A stretch of 64,000 nt of DNA from Nereocystis luetkeana (taxonomy: Eukaryota; Sar; Phaeophyceae; Laminariales; Laminariaceae). Position 1 is the first letter of the stretch; each line of letters begins with the position of its first letter. This document shows positions 30,177 through 42,269 of this stretch, one piece after another. Both the position numbers and the translations under genes were made by a program. The stretch lies in NCBI GenBank assembly GCA_031213475.1, contig JARUPZ010000012.1, positions 4,963,530 through 5,027,529 on the forward strand, in the 5' to 3' direction. The notes under the pieces were generated by a model, which saw only the letters and a program-made list of their open reading frames with translations, ran no database searches and was not told the DNA's origin.

Positions 30177-30705
30177 AATATATAGGTTGGGTTGGCGTCG
30201 GTTGGCGACGACGCTGTAAAATACGCCTCTCACTGCGTGAGATAGGCAACTAGGGTGCCGTTCATGTTTCGTTTGGTTTTTAGGCGGTTACCGCGGCTGG
30301 CGGTCGACCTTGATCATTTTTCTGGGGGGAGAACCTTACTCCGCACCAGGGGGATGATCGTATCACGTACCAAAGTAGTGATTATATGGTGAGGCGCCCA
30401 CGAGGCAGTCATACAGTAAACCCATTGCTGTCTCTGGAACTGGCCACACCAGAGATTAAATCAACTCTACAACGTCATCCATATATATGCAAGAAACTCC
30501 GCCTCAAAAGCGGTTCTTAGTAGGATGCAGCTCACCCTTCGTGCGACTCGCCCAACACCTCACGGCGCTTCGCGCTTGGTGCAAGCAATGTCTGCCTGGT
30601 CGGCGAAAACCCAACGTGCTCCGTCGCGGCATTTCAAGGATGCGAGGGTCTATGGTCATACCATTATGGCCATGCATGATCTTGAGCATACCCCCCCCCC
30701 CCTCC
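30177..30705 (+). mobile_element. Poly(C)-tailed SINE-like element
   Basis: tataggttgggttggcgtcg through tgctccgtcgcggcatttca and catgcatgatcttgagcata plus C tail. About 85-90% like the copy at 6986 by eye. Confidence 0.8.
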
Positions 30706-30905
30706 ACGGCCAAACAGGAACGGGATAAGAATAGCAACAGTTTCTACGCAATATAGTGGAAACAACGAGATGAGCGCCCAAACGTTGGAGGTGTCTCTAT
30801 TAGGGGTAGGAACGGTGCTCCGTCTCGAAAGGGATGCGTGGTCAATAATGGTCAAATGACTAAGGCAAGCAACAAATAAGTACCCCCCCCCCCCCCCCCC
30901 CCGCC
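30706..30905 (+). mobile_element. LINE 3' stub joined to the SINE poly(C)
   Basis: cggccaaacaggaacgggat ... atgagcgcccaaacgttgga ... gcaagcaacaaataagtacc then a C tail. It begins right after the preceding SINE's C tract. Confidence 0.8.
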
Positions 30906-31189
30906 CCCGCCCCCCAATCCTCTATTCCGAAACCCCATCCACAGGAAACCTTCCGCGTACACTAAAGAGGGGAGGAAAAACAAAAAAAAACGAAACAAAA
31001 CATGACACATGAAAAAAACAAAAGTTAAGATATCATACGCGTACCTTCGTGCGACCCTCCCCGTCAAAATAACATTTTAGAGTGTCATGCGTACCAGGAA
31101 CAAGGGACAGCAGTACAGGACACCGACCCACTTGAAAGTGAAAAAAAGAAAGAAAGAAAGAAGCACGAACGAGAATGCACACCTATCGA

Positions 31190-31260
31190 CCAGATCATCT
31201 ACAGATCACCGATTTCCAATTCGATCATCTAGATCTTTCACGGAACACAGATTTCCTGAA
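31190..31260. repeat. GATC-rich dispersed repeat fragment
   Basis: gatcatctacagatcaccga, gatcatctagatctttcacg. Confidence 0.5.
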
Positions 31261-31766
31261 ATTAAAGGGACGCTGGCACCCACGCGTCCCCTGGTCCCGG
31301 GGTTTTCCGGTTACTCTGAATATCTCTGATGTTTTATAGGAACAGGAAAAAAACAAACACCGCTATCTTAACACGGCTGGTTCGTGCTCCCCGGGGAGCT
31401 ACGGTGACTTGTTAAGAGGTTCATGACAGCCGCTAGCGTTTCTCTCGAGATTGGTCGCCGGCAGGTTCTCAACAGAGGCCTATATTCACCTCCGACTGAA
31501 TGAAAGAGGTGCTCCAGTGGTCGAAATTGGTCGGAATTTGGGGTGCACGAAATGAGACAATAAACGACCGCCAACTGAACGTTCACACTTCACTTGTTGC
31601 GGACGGCTACACCTCTTCACAGGAAACTACCTCCCGCGGAACTGAGGGATGCTCATGATGGGGTCTGTGAGGGCGTCGGGTGCGCCAACCGGCAGTCGCA
31701 GGGAAGCGAGAAAACTGCTCACATACAAGGCGTTTTCGTTTATTCGAAGTTGCGAGCGAATAGCAC

Positions 31767-31884
31767 TATTACGGGGGGACCACAGTTTAATAGGACCAAA
31801 TATTGTTCGTAAAAAAGGTTAAATATATACCTGGTAGGTTTTTATGTACACCATAGGTCCTATTAACTATGGCCCCCCGCAATA
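31767..31884. mobile_element. TTACGGGGG palindromic MITE with extra CCTGGTA
   Basis: TIRs intact. The centre reads aaatatatacctggtaggtt where other copies read aaatatataggtt, a 7-bp gain of CCTGGTA. Confidence 0.85.
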
Positions 31885-32350
31885 AAAGCTCGCACAAACG
31901 CTATTAAAATGTTTCGTTTTACGCAAGGGAGCATAGCACAATGGCTACAAAACCGATGAAGAAATGACCTTCCCTAGGGGGCTGCTGTCCTTACGGCGGA
32001 TGGTATACCTCATAGGGAAGTCGTCGTCGAAGATGCTGCTGGGCGCAAAAACTACGTTCCAAAAGATGGGTCAGTAAGCTATTGCGCCCAAAAAAAGTGC
32101 AAAAATGGGCTAAAAAAAGCTCAGGATTCTCGTATATTTGCGTCAACCATTCTACAACCACGAAACACGGATCTTGGTTGCAAATCCCTCACTCTACTTC
32201 CTAGCCGTATGCATACATATGTTGCCGAAACGCCTCTCGCGCGGGTACTTGACGCATTCTCGAGCGTGCCAGCGTCCCCTTTATGTGATCTCTACATGCA
32301 GCTCATGCTGCCGGGTGGGAGCTGGATAGACCTGCATGGCGATCTGTACT

Positions 32351-32568
32351 ATTATATTACGGGGGACCATATCTAATAGGACCTACGGTACACACAAATA
32401 CTCATATATTTCGCATTTTTACTATTACGGGGGGCCATAGTTAACAGGAACTATGTTATACATAAAAACCTATATGTTTAACAATTTTTACTAACAATAT
32501 TTGGTCCTGTTAACTATGGCCCCCCGTAATAACAGTATTTGGTCCTATTTACTATGGTACCCCGTAAT
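32351..32568. mobile_element. MITE interrupted by another MITE
   Basis: Outer copy 32351-32422 plus 32532-32568. The inner copy (32423-32533) sits in the tttttactaac stretch of the outer copy. Confidence 0.85.
32423..32533. mobile_element. Inner nested MITE with TA target duplication
   Basis: Left junction tttttacTA|TTACGGGG and right junction CCCCGTAA|TAacagtatt restore the outer consensus tttttactaac if one TA is removed, so the target duplication here is TA. Confidence 0.85.
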
Positions 32569-32652
32569 AGGTAGAATGTCTTTCCTGAGGTGGATCTGTA
32601 CTGATCTGTACCAGCTACAGATCCGGCACAGGACCTCACAATGGCAGGGTAC

Positions 32653-32764
32653 TATTATCCGGGGGGCCGTAGTAAATAGGACCAAATATTGTTACTAAAA
32701 ATAGGGAAATACGTCGGTTTTTGAGTGTACCGTAGGTCCTATTTACTATGGTTCCCCGTAGTAG
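32653..32764. mobile_element. TTACGGGGG palindromic MITE
   Basis: tattatccggggggccgtag ... ctatggttccccgtagta; slightly decayed TIRs. Confidence 0.8.
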
Positions 32765-33774
32765 CACTAACCATTTTAGTGCTGCGTTCCACAGACACAC
32801 CTGTCTTATTCTAATTTCAAGTAAGTTGTGCAGAAAATGGGAGTGCAGTCCAAAAGGGGTTCTAGCAGATGATCTACTGTAGATCGTGATCGGTCCCACG
32901 TGTGCAAGCATGCTAAGCAGCAGCCCAGTCTGAACTTCTTATTTTCGGAAAGGGTGCGCTGCCCTGAACTTAACGAAAAAAAAAACAGTATAACAGAACA
33001 ACCGCCCGCTCCCGAATTTATCATTTTCATGACCAAATATCTCCTCAAAACTTATTTCCCTGGCGAACATATCGGAATTTCTTACTTGACTGACCAAAAA
33101 AGTTTGGGCATATATATATTTCTTGTTCTCATTTTACTGAAAAATCTCGATGCATTTGATTTTCTCCAGACGAAATCACGGGTACATTCAATATTTTTTC
33201 CTGATAAAAATCTCAGACCTCCTACTCGTACCTTTTATTGGTTCTTATAGGCGGTCGTTTTTCCCGGGAGAACAAACAAAAAGGTGTCCTATATGTATGT
33301 ACCTCTTCGCCCGGAAACACGTATAGACCGTTTGGATACTGATATTAACAGCCGAACGGCTCACACTTCCCGCCAGGAACGGTGCTGTGCACAGCAGTAC
33401 TTCGTAATAACACTCGCGTAAAAGTAGGAGGTACATAACGCCACGAAAAAAAATCAAGAAAAAAAAACTACTACTTTCCCAGAAGGGAAAGGTATTCTCC
33501 GCTGGCCACCACTCGAGGTACAGTCGGATAAGCGCTCCCCAGCTCTGATCTAGCCTGCGGTGGTGGTTGTAGGGAAGGGGGGGAGGTGCAAGGGTGGGGG
33601 GGGGGGGGGTGGGAGGGAGGGGGGGGGGGGGGTCACAAATTTCCTCCGTCGATTTGAAACGCCAAGAAAACACAAAGGGCTATGCTAAGCTGGGATCTCC
33701 CCCTGGGAAAATACGGGGCCGAATGTGTGCTTCCGACATTCCTTCTTTTCTACCACCCTCCTTACGCCCCCCCG

Positions 33775-33868
33775 CCCCCCCCCTCCCTCCCTCCCTCCCT
33801 CCCTCCCTCCTTCCCTCCCTCCCTCCTTCCCTCCCTCCCTCCCTCCCTCCCTCCCTCCCTCCCTCTCT
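33775..33868. repeat. (CCCT)n microsatellite
   Basis: About 20 ccct units directly upstream of a LINE stub. Confidence 0.95.
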
Positions 33869-33872
33869 GCAA

Positions 33873-34000
33873 GTGATGAGCGCCCAACTGTTGGAGGTGT
33901 CTCCAATAGGAGTAAGAACGGCACTCCGTCTCGAAAGGGATGCGTTGCCAATGGTAAAATGACTGAGGCAATCAACAGATGAGTACGCCCCCCCCTCCAA
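33873..34000 (+). mobile_element. LINE 3' stub with short C tail
   Basis: gatgagcgcccaactgttgg ... ctccgtctcgaaagggatgc ... gatgagtacg and a C run. Confidence 0.8.
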
Positions 34001-34029
34001 CTCTCTCTGTCATCCATATGCAAGTCCGC

Positions 34030-34580
34030 CTCTTTATATAGATTGGGTTGGCGTCGGTTGGCAACGGCACTGTAAAACATGCCGCTCACTACGTGAGCTA
34101 GACAGCCAGGGTACCGTTTGTTGTTGTTGTTGTTGTTGTTGTTGTTTTTTGGCGGTCGCCCACAGCTGGTCGTCGAGTTAGATCATTTTGTGTGAGGTAA
34201 AGAACCTTTACTCCGCACAAGGGAATTGATCGTATCACGTAGTGTTCAAGGTAAGGCACCCAAGAGGCAGTTACATAGTACTCCCATTGCTGTCTCTGGA
34301 AATGCCTACACCGGAAATTAATTCAACTCATTGAAGCTGTCATCCATGTGCAAGTCCGCCTCAAAAGCGGTTCTTAGTAGGATGCAGCTCACCCTTCATG
34401 CGACTCGCCAGACACCTCACGGCGCTTCGCGCTTGGTGCAAGCAATATCTGCCTGGTCGGTGAAAACCCGACATGCTCCGTCCCGGCACTGTAGGGATGC
34501 GAGGGTCTATGGTCATACGACTACGGCCATGCATGAGATCGAGTACATTTCTCCTATCGAGTACACCTCCCCCCCCCCCC
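34030..34580 (+). mobile_element. Poly(C)-tailed SINE-like element, near full length
   Basis: Same start (tatatagattgggttggcg) and end as the 6986 copy, with a (TTG)n expansion where that copy has T runs. It follows the LINE stub within 30 bp and ends about 50 bp from the tafazzin stop. Confidence 0.85.
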
Positions 34581-34632
34581 AACTCTTCCTCTCTCTTTAT
34601 CTCTCTCTCCCAATCCATCTAAAAAAACAAAT

Positions 34633-34764
34633 CTACCTGGTATGAAACGATTGTAGTTTGCGTGGCCTTACCTCTGCCTCTAGCGCGAGAAGCGCCGCCT
34701 CCACCCTTCGCGTGATGTCCACGTACAGCCGCCTATCCGCCAAGGAAGAGCACCCCCACATTTC
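34633..34764 (-). CDS. TAZ: Tafazzin exon 6 (C-terminus)
   Basis: Acceptor cgtccag|GAA; LADRRLYVDITRRVEAALLA is the C-terminal amphipathic helix. GAG|gtaagg at 34671 looks like a donor, but reading on reaches TAG after 13 codons, which fits the family's length. Confidence 0.7.
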   Translation of the reverse strand, partial: EMWGCSSLADRRLYVDITRRVEAALLALEAEVRPRKLQSFHTR

Positions 34765-37700
34765 CTGGACGTCAGTCGTACACAAGCGTCGACGTGCGTC
34801 AATGTCGCGCGCGCCTCCCAACGTAAAATGATCGGACACACACATTTACACAAAACCATGGACACACACACGAGCCATGAGCGCACAGAAAAATCATGGA
34901 CAACACACAAATCATGGACAGACACAAGAGTCATACACACACATATCTACACAGAATGAGAACACACAAAATCAAGGACACACCCCCGCACCAATTTGAG
35001 AACACACACGAGTCAAGGACACACAATCGGTGGACGCATACTCATGGTCATACACCCAAACAGATACAAAAACACTTACAGATCATGGACACACACAATC
35101 AAGGACACATCCAAATCAGGGAACCAAGTACAAACTATGAACGTACATAGAAGTCATGGGACACACACAAACCCACAAACAAATCATCACCAAACACACA
35201 CAAATCATGGACACACAGAAACCATGGTAACATATACCAAGTAATATATACGCCGTGGACACACACAAATCATGGCAACGCATGTGCAAATTATAGGCAC
35301 ACGCACGAAGCGTGGACACAAAGCACCAACGAACGCGCACGTTGCGACGGCCTCAGACAGAACAAAACACGCAAAGAAAGGAAGGGAGGAAGGAAGGGAG
35401 GAAGGAAGGAAGGAAGGAAGGAAGGAAGGAAGGAAGAAAGGAAGGAAGGAAGGAAGGAAGGAAGGAAGAGGAGGGCCGTGGGTGGGAGCCGTAAAATCCG
35501 CACGACCCACAGTAGCACATGTTTCCTGGGTTGGATATGTACTGCACAGATCCTATACAGCGTCTCCAGATGATCTATCTGATCTGTGTGTAGATCATCC
35601 GTCCGATACGTGGAACAGTTGAACACCTCGGACAGATCATCTACAGATCATCGGTTCCCACTTCATGATTTACAGATAGATCTTTCGAGGAAGATCTAAC
35701 ACATGTTTCCTGGGTTGGGTCTGTATCGTGCAGATCCTGCTACAACCTCTCGCAGGGGCGGGTGAGCAGCTAGATCGTCTACAGCAGACAGATCAGATAG
35801 ATCATCATCTGTCCCATGTATGTATGAAAAAGTTGTACCTCTGCACGCTCCCGCTAGATGATTGGTGGGGCCAGACTTCCCATTTCGTCCGGGTCGCCAT
35901 CTCTGGGTCCCAAAACTATTAATAGTGCTGTAGGCCCCTTTCCCCCCTTCCCCAACTCCGACAAAAATCCCTCGCCACCATCCCCACCCCCGCCACCGAA
36001 ACATAAAAACAACTTTCGCGTCCCGTCCAATACCCTATCCCATCCCGTCTCACCCCCTCCCATCCCATCTCCCACCCTATGCCGTCTCATTTCATCCCAT
36101 CCCATCCCACCCCACCCCACCCCACAGCATCCCATCTCCCATCTCATCCAGTCCTATCCCACCCCATCTTCATCTCATCCCATCCTGTCCCATCCCATAT
36201 CCCATATCCCATCCCATCCCATCTCTCATCCCATCCCTTCCCATCCCATCTCTCATCCCATCCCATCCCTTCCCATCCCATCCAAAGCTATTCACATACC
36301 GGAAAGATCACGGTCTATAGTAGATCACCAGGACTATACACTTCCCGTTACACACACATCCCATCCCATCCCATCCCACCCCAACCTCCACTCCCACCCC
36401 ATCCAAAACCTTTCACACATCGATCCTACTGTAGTGTGCTGTTACAGTACCATAAATAGCAGTATCACGCAGATTCCCTACATACTCTGAAAACACGCAA
36501 GAGCTGGGACGGACAACACCCACCATCCACCCCACCCCCACCAAAGACGCCAGGAAACGTGTCAAGCAAGGCAAACCGTGCGCTGTCAAAGGGTTCAGGG
36601 CCGGTGGTTCCACACTAAAACCTACTGGTAGCAGTTTGGTGTCGGTCAAGGCATGTCAAGGCAAAGTTGCTGCCCGTCAAGGGGTGAGAGCGCTGTCTCC
36701 AGACACCTTTTTGCACACCCCCACCCCACCTCAGCAAATGCCCTTGGGGGCCTGCTTTACCTCGTCGTCAGCGCCTCCCTTAGCTGCAGACGCCGAGTAC
36801 TTCCACAGCGGCCCGTGCTCGTCCTCGTGCTTGGCGAGAAGGTCCGCAACCTCTACCGGATCGCCCACCCTAATGGTGATGTCGTTATAAGGATGGGGCT
36901 GCCCCTGGGAGCATCATGGCATCGAGGGCATGGGAGTTCGAGGATTGGAGGGGAGGGTTGAGGGTTGGGGGGCCGGGGGGGGGGGGGGCAGGTGGGGGGT
37001 GGAGGACTGATTGATTGCCATATGAGGGGGGTTGGTCGCGAAATAGGGGAGAGCGAGATGGGGGGGGGGGGGTACATCAGGTTCAATTCAAGAACGCCTC
37101 TGCCAAAAAAAAAAAGCGGAAGCCAAAACAAGGGGGCTATGTCGTGCGATGAGTACCACGCGGTGGGCGAGCGTGCTCCTATTTTTGGTATTTCTGGGGA
37201 CGTGAAAGTTCATAACCGTTTCATGTATTTTAGTTCGTCAACGAGCAAGTGACCGATCAACAAGCCAAGCAATCAATCGAACCAACTAACTCAACCCAAC
37301 CCAACCAATCAACTACCAGTCAAACCGACCCAACCAACCAATCGAACCAACCAATCAACCAACCAAATCAACCAACCTAACCAACCAACCAACCGAATCA
37401 AGCAATCAAATCAGCCAACCCATCCGACCAACCCAGCCAATTAAACCAACCAAATGGTTACAAACAACCAACCAATCGACCAACCAAACCATGCCACTCA
37501 ATCCAACCAACCAACCAACCAACCAACCATCGCAACGCAACTCACCGGCAGCACGTCCTTAGTGGTGGGGTCCTCGGCCACCAGATTCTGCATCCCTGTG
37601 TGAAAAAAAGGAACCACCCGCGGGGTGCGCGGCGCGTGCGCGATCATCTTACCGACGCCCCACTTGAGCAGCCCCAGCTCCGCCGACGTCGGAGGCGCCC

Positions 37701-40700
37701 TTCCCCCGATCGTTCCCGTCTGATAGACACGCATCCAATCAAAAAAGAGAACGAGATGCGGCGAGGTATAGGTGCGGCAGAAATTAAAAAAAAAAAAAAA
37801 GTGCGGCGGGATAAGTGCGGCGGGGGTGTAACGGGTACAATGCGCCGGGGCAGGCGACGAATATGGGTTAGGTGCGGCGGTTTCGCGGGCACCCTTTCGG
37901 TCGCCCCTGATCGTCCCATTCTAATAGGCATGCATCCAATCGGAACAGAGAACGAGATGTGGCGGGAAAGAAAAGGCTGCCATAAGCCTTAAAAGTGCAA
38001 AAAAAGTAGGCCGTGCCACGGTAGGGGGCTTGCACTTTGGTGGCGTGAACAATTCCACACGGCGGACAGATAGATGACGATCTATCTGCAGACCATCTAG
38101 GTCCTGATAGCCCGCCGCCATGAGATGCCCTGCACTACAGATCTGTCTATTAAACTCTACTGTAGTGCAGATCTAACCCAGGAGACATGCCCCTAGATCA
38201 TGCAGGCTATACGGTTCCCTCCCACCCGACAACGTGAGCTAGATCATACAGATCATACAGATCAGGAACATACCTGTTCTGAGAGATCTAGATCATGATC
38301 TGTCGATGATCTATAGATGTTCTGATCGAGGTGTGAGCTAATTCTCATTGGCGGGGGGGGGCGGGTATACTCGATAGGAGAGATGTACTCGATATCATGC
38401 ATAACCGTAGTCGTCTGACCATAGACCCTCGCATCCCTACAATCCTGGGACGGAGCACGTCGGGTTTTCACCGACCAGGCAGACATTGCTTGCACCAAGC
38501 GCGAAGCGCCGTGAGGTGTCCGGCGAGTCGCATGATTGGTGAGCTGTATCCTACTAAGAACCGCGTATGAGGCGGACTTGCACATGGATGACAGCTAAAA
38601 TGAGTTAAATTAATTTCCGGTGTAGGCATTTCCAGAGACAGCAATGGGAGTACTATGCAACTGCCTCTTGGGTGCGTGCCTGACCATTAACACTGATACG
38701 ATCAACTTCCTTGTGCGGAGTAAAGGTTCTTTACCTCGAAATAATTATCTAACTCGAAGACCAGCTCTGGGCGACCTCCAAAAAAAAAAACACGGTACCC
38801 TGGTTGTCTAGCTCTCATGTAGTGAGCGGTATGTTTTACAGTGTCGTTCCCAACCGACGCCAACCCAACCTATATATATAGTGGGGGGGGGGGGGGGCTC
38901 CTGACGTGAGATGGTACCCGAAACGCTCGGACCCGCTACGTACGCATTCTACACTAATGTCCGTTTGACACCCTATACGAAGAAAGTAAAAAAATAAAAA
39001 ATAAAACGAAAGCTGTTGAGATCGAAAATTTACTCAAAACTCACCTTTGCAAGCTTGGTGTATGTATAGACGATATGGGAAGGTGTATCGGTCTTAGCTT
39101 TCACAATTTTCCTACAACTCGGACAGATCATGATCTAGATCATCTACATCATCCGGATCATCTAGATCATCTACACCATCTAGGTCATCTAGATCATCCA
39201 GATCATCTACTGTACATTCTAACCCGCCGTTCTGAGGTGCAGTGCAGCTTCTGTACGGTACGTGTCCCAACCCAGGAAACATGTCCTATCCACTGTAGAT
39301 CATGCCGATTACACAGCTCCAACCCGGCAACTTGAGCTAGATCGTACAGATCACACAGATCATGCAGACCAGGAACATATCTGTCACCTGAAGGAGCTAG
39401 GTCATGAAACGTGGGATCTGTACATGATCTGCACATGATCTGTCCGAGGTGAGCTTTGAATTCTCCCTGACCGGGGCGGGGGGCGGGGGGCTCCTCAAGT
39501 GATACATACCTGGTATCCGATGTCTCCGAACCCGACGCTTTGCTACTTTTGCAGTGGTTGTTTTTACCGGAGCAGCTATAATACTCTCCGTGACCAGGTG
39601 TCGCGTTGGTAGCCGTCGAATCAAACGCGGGGGGTAGCACGTACAGCAGTAGCAGAAGCCCTGGGTGCGAGAGTCTCCGACCAATGACAGCCGAGAGGCC
39701 TGATACCAAACCGTACAAAACGGAGGTCCTGCGTGCGAAGAGTCTCCGGGCTGATCGGAGCAGCAGCAGCAGCAGCAGCAGAGAGGCCTCAGTCACCTCG
39801 GACTGTGTACGCACCAGGTACGAGTGTAACCCCTTTTAGGACCGCAGTCCCGTTTTGGGGGCAAACTACTTAGAGTTTGACTGCTTTGTCCCCAAGACGG
39901 GACTGCTGCAGTTTCTGATTCAGATTTTGCCCTAGAAGGGATGAAGCGAGGAAGAAGTGCTACTCGTAATGCAGTACTGAAGCGAGGAAGAAGTGCTACT
40001 CGTAATGCAGTACTTATTCTACACCGTTGTCCGTCCGAAGACCTACTGCAGACCAGAAGGGAATGCGTATCGGCCTTGTATATATATACCGTAAATAAAG
40101 ACCGTTGAGTTCGATCGCACAGGACCGGGTGCGCTCATTTTCTCTCAGCAACGGGAGCTAAAAAAAATCAAAACGTTATTCTTTCGGAAAAGGCCCTCGT
40201 CGATCAAACAATCATTCTAACAAAAAAACGGAGCAAAAAAAAGTCAAATCGTTATTTTTTCGGAAAAGGCTCTCGTCGATCAAACAATCATTCTAACAAA
40301 AAAAAAAAAAACACCTTGGGTCGGTATTGGCAATGCAACCTACCTTGCCCGTTCCGGAAAATAATCGCGCGCCGAAAAAACGATCGCTCCCCCGTCCGAA
40401 TTCAAAAACGCCTCTTTACGGGGCAATATATTTTTCTTTTTACCATGGTTCTCGAAGGCGCTTGGCGGGTGAGGGGTAGGGCTCCCGTAATATAATCATG
40501 TGACAAAAGAGCCTCAGAAAAATAAGTTGCTACCCCTGTAAGGCGCTATACCCCTGTAAGGCGCTACCCCTTCAAGGCAAATCAATAGACGCGGGTTGTC
40601 AATCGCACTCTAAGCACATTTCAGTGGTCGTACGTACCTAATAATAGTATCATTGAATTATGCGTGCACTCGCTGGAGGAAACAATGCCAACGATGCCCG

Positions 40701-42233
40701 GAAATGTGATCACCGTTTCGGTACTATTTATGCTGTAAAATTATTACCTACGTACAGTAGGCGATCCTTACATTTGCGTACATAAAAGTGATACCCGGTA
40801 CGTATTACATACCACTGTAGACGTCAATGTAAGGACCGTTGAGCTATAAACACGAAGGTCAAACGGTGTTTATATTCTCGTCCACGAGAGCAACGCGCCA
40901 CGGCAGTCATTAGGGGTGGCGGCTTATTATTTTCTGAGTTTCCTCACAAGAGGAGCTCAATACCTCACCCTAAGAAACATGACGTCGAAAAACGTTTTTT
41001 CGAGCAACTCGACCAAAACTTTCTGTGGCGCTATCAATACTAAAAAACTAATGCACTACAGCTGAAATAAAGGTATACGACCATCCAGGGGTACACGAAA
41101 AAAAAAAAAAAAAGAGAGACAACGGAGCCAACACACGCCACGATGTCGGAATTGAAAACAAACTACTCGTAGGGGGTTGGATTTTTTGTCAGAAATTAAA
41201 CGGACTTTTTGTCATTCAGTTTTGTTTTACTTGACTTTAGTACCCCCCCCCCCCCCCCCTGTTTCTGCTTGGTCGGTGAAAATCCTCCGTGCTCCGTCCC
41301 GGCATTGTACGGGTGCGAGGGTCTATGGTCATACGACTACGGACATGCACGGATGCGTTCTACGATAGGGGTAGCACATTTCCGCCAATTTATTTTCTGG
41401 ATAACGGGGTTCCTTTACCAAAAAATCGTCGGAATGCCAATCTTGTTTCGAAAAATGTCATTTTTTTTAAAACTTGGGCCATGGGCGTATTCAACGGGAA
41501 CGAAATTTATATCTTGCTGGAGTCATTTTTCGGGTGGGGTATGGAGCCCCTTGGGTGAGGGGCCTCAGAAAAATTAGGGTGAACCCCTATCGTAGAACGC
41601 ATCCACGGTAATGAGGACACCCCCCCCCCCCCCCAGGCCTTTCTGGGACTCGAGAGAAAAAGTGGGCTGTCGATTTGTTTGTACCCCTGAAAGTATACTA
41701 TTGTATACACCGGCAATTCCCTCCCTTGAACGCGCTCAACCGGTCAGAAAATATTGCCTTAGAAGGCAAAAAAAAAAGTGCAAACCTTACCATGGGATGA
41801 GTGAGCCTACAAGCGATACTACTAGAAGTGTAACTACCGTCATGTGCGCGATCGCAAAAAGAAAAACAAAAAACTCCACACTTTTATCATATACTATTAC
41901 AGGGGATCAAGTTAATAGGGCCTATGGTATACATAAAGACCTACATATTTAACCATTTTTACTGACAATATTTGGTCCTGTTAACTATGGTCCCCCGTGA
42001 TGACATATTTATACCTGCACTGTCTTTCCCTCCGGAAATATGTGACACCACCTCCCCGCCGCCATCTTCCTTGAAAAGTCTAGCAGCAATTTCTGATCCA
42101 CCCCGGCGCCCCTCTCGATGGGAAGCACCTGAGCGTGCCACGCCAACAAACAGGTCGGGAAGAGGAAGGGGGGCATTCGGGGAGTTCGGGGGGTGGAAGG
42201 GCGGTTAGAGGGGGGGGGGGGGGGGATGGACGT

Positions 42234-42269
<36 letters not shown>

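Larger units (their letters stand above)
24932..34632. other. Convergent intergenic region, repeat-rich
   Basis: About 9.7 kb between the TAF7 and tafazzin stops. Apart from the repeats listed separately I see no gene. Open frames of 150-260 codons at 25.2-27.2 kb derive from a tandem array. Confidence 0.6.

Noticed and set aside
34835-35310. CRISPR-like regularly spaced repeat
   Set aside because: Units vary in length and grade into CA-rich microsatellite; the context is a eukaryotic intron.
39203-39814. 203-codon minus-strand open frame
   Set aside because: Covers a GATC-rich dispersed repeat and a CAG run (poly-Leu); no domain and no splice support.
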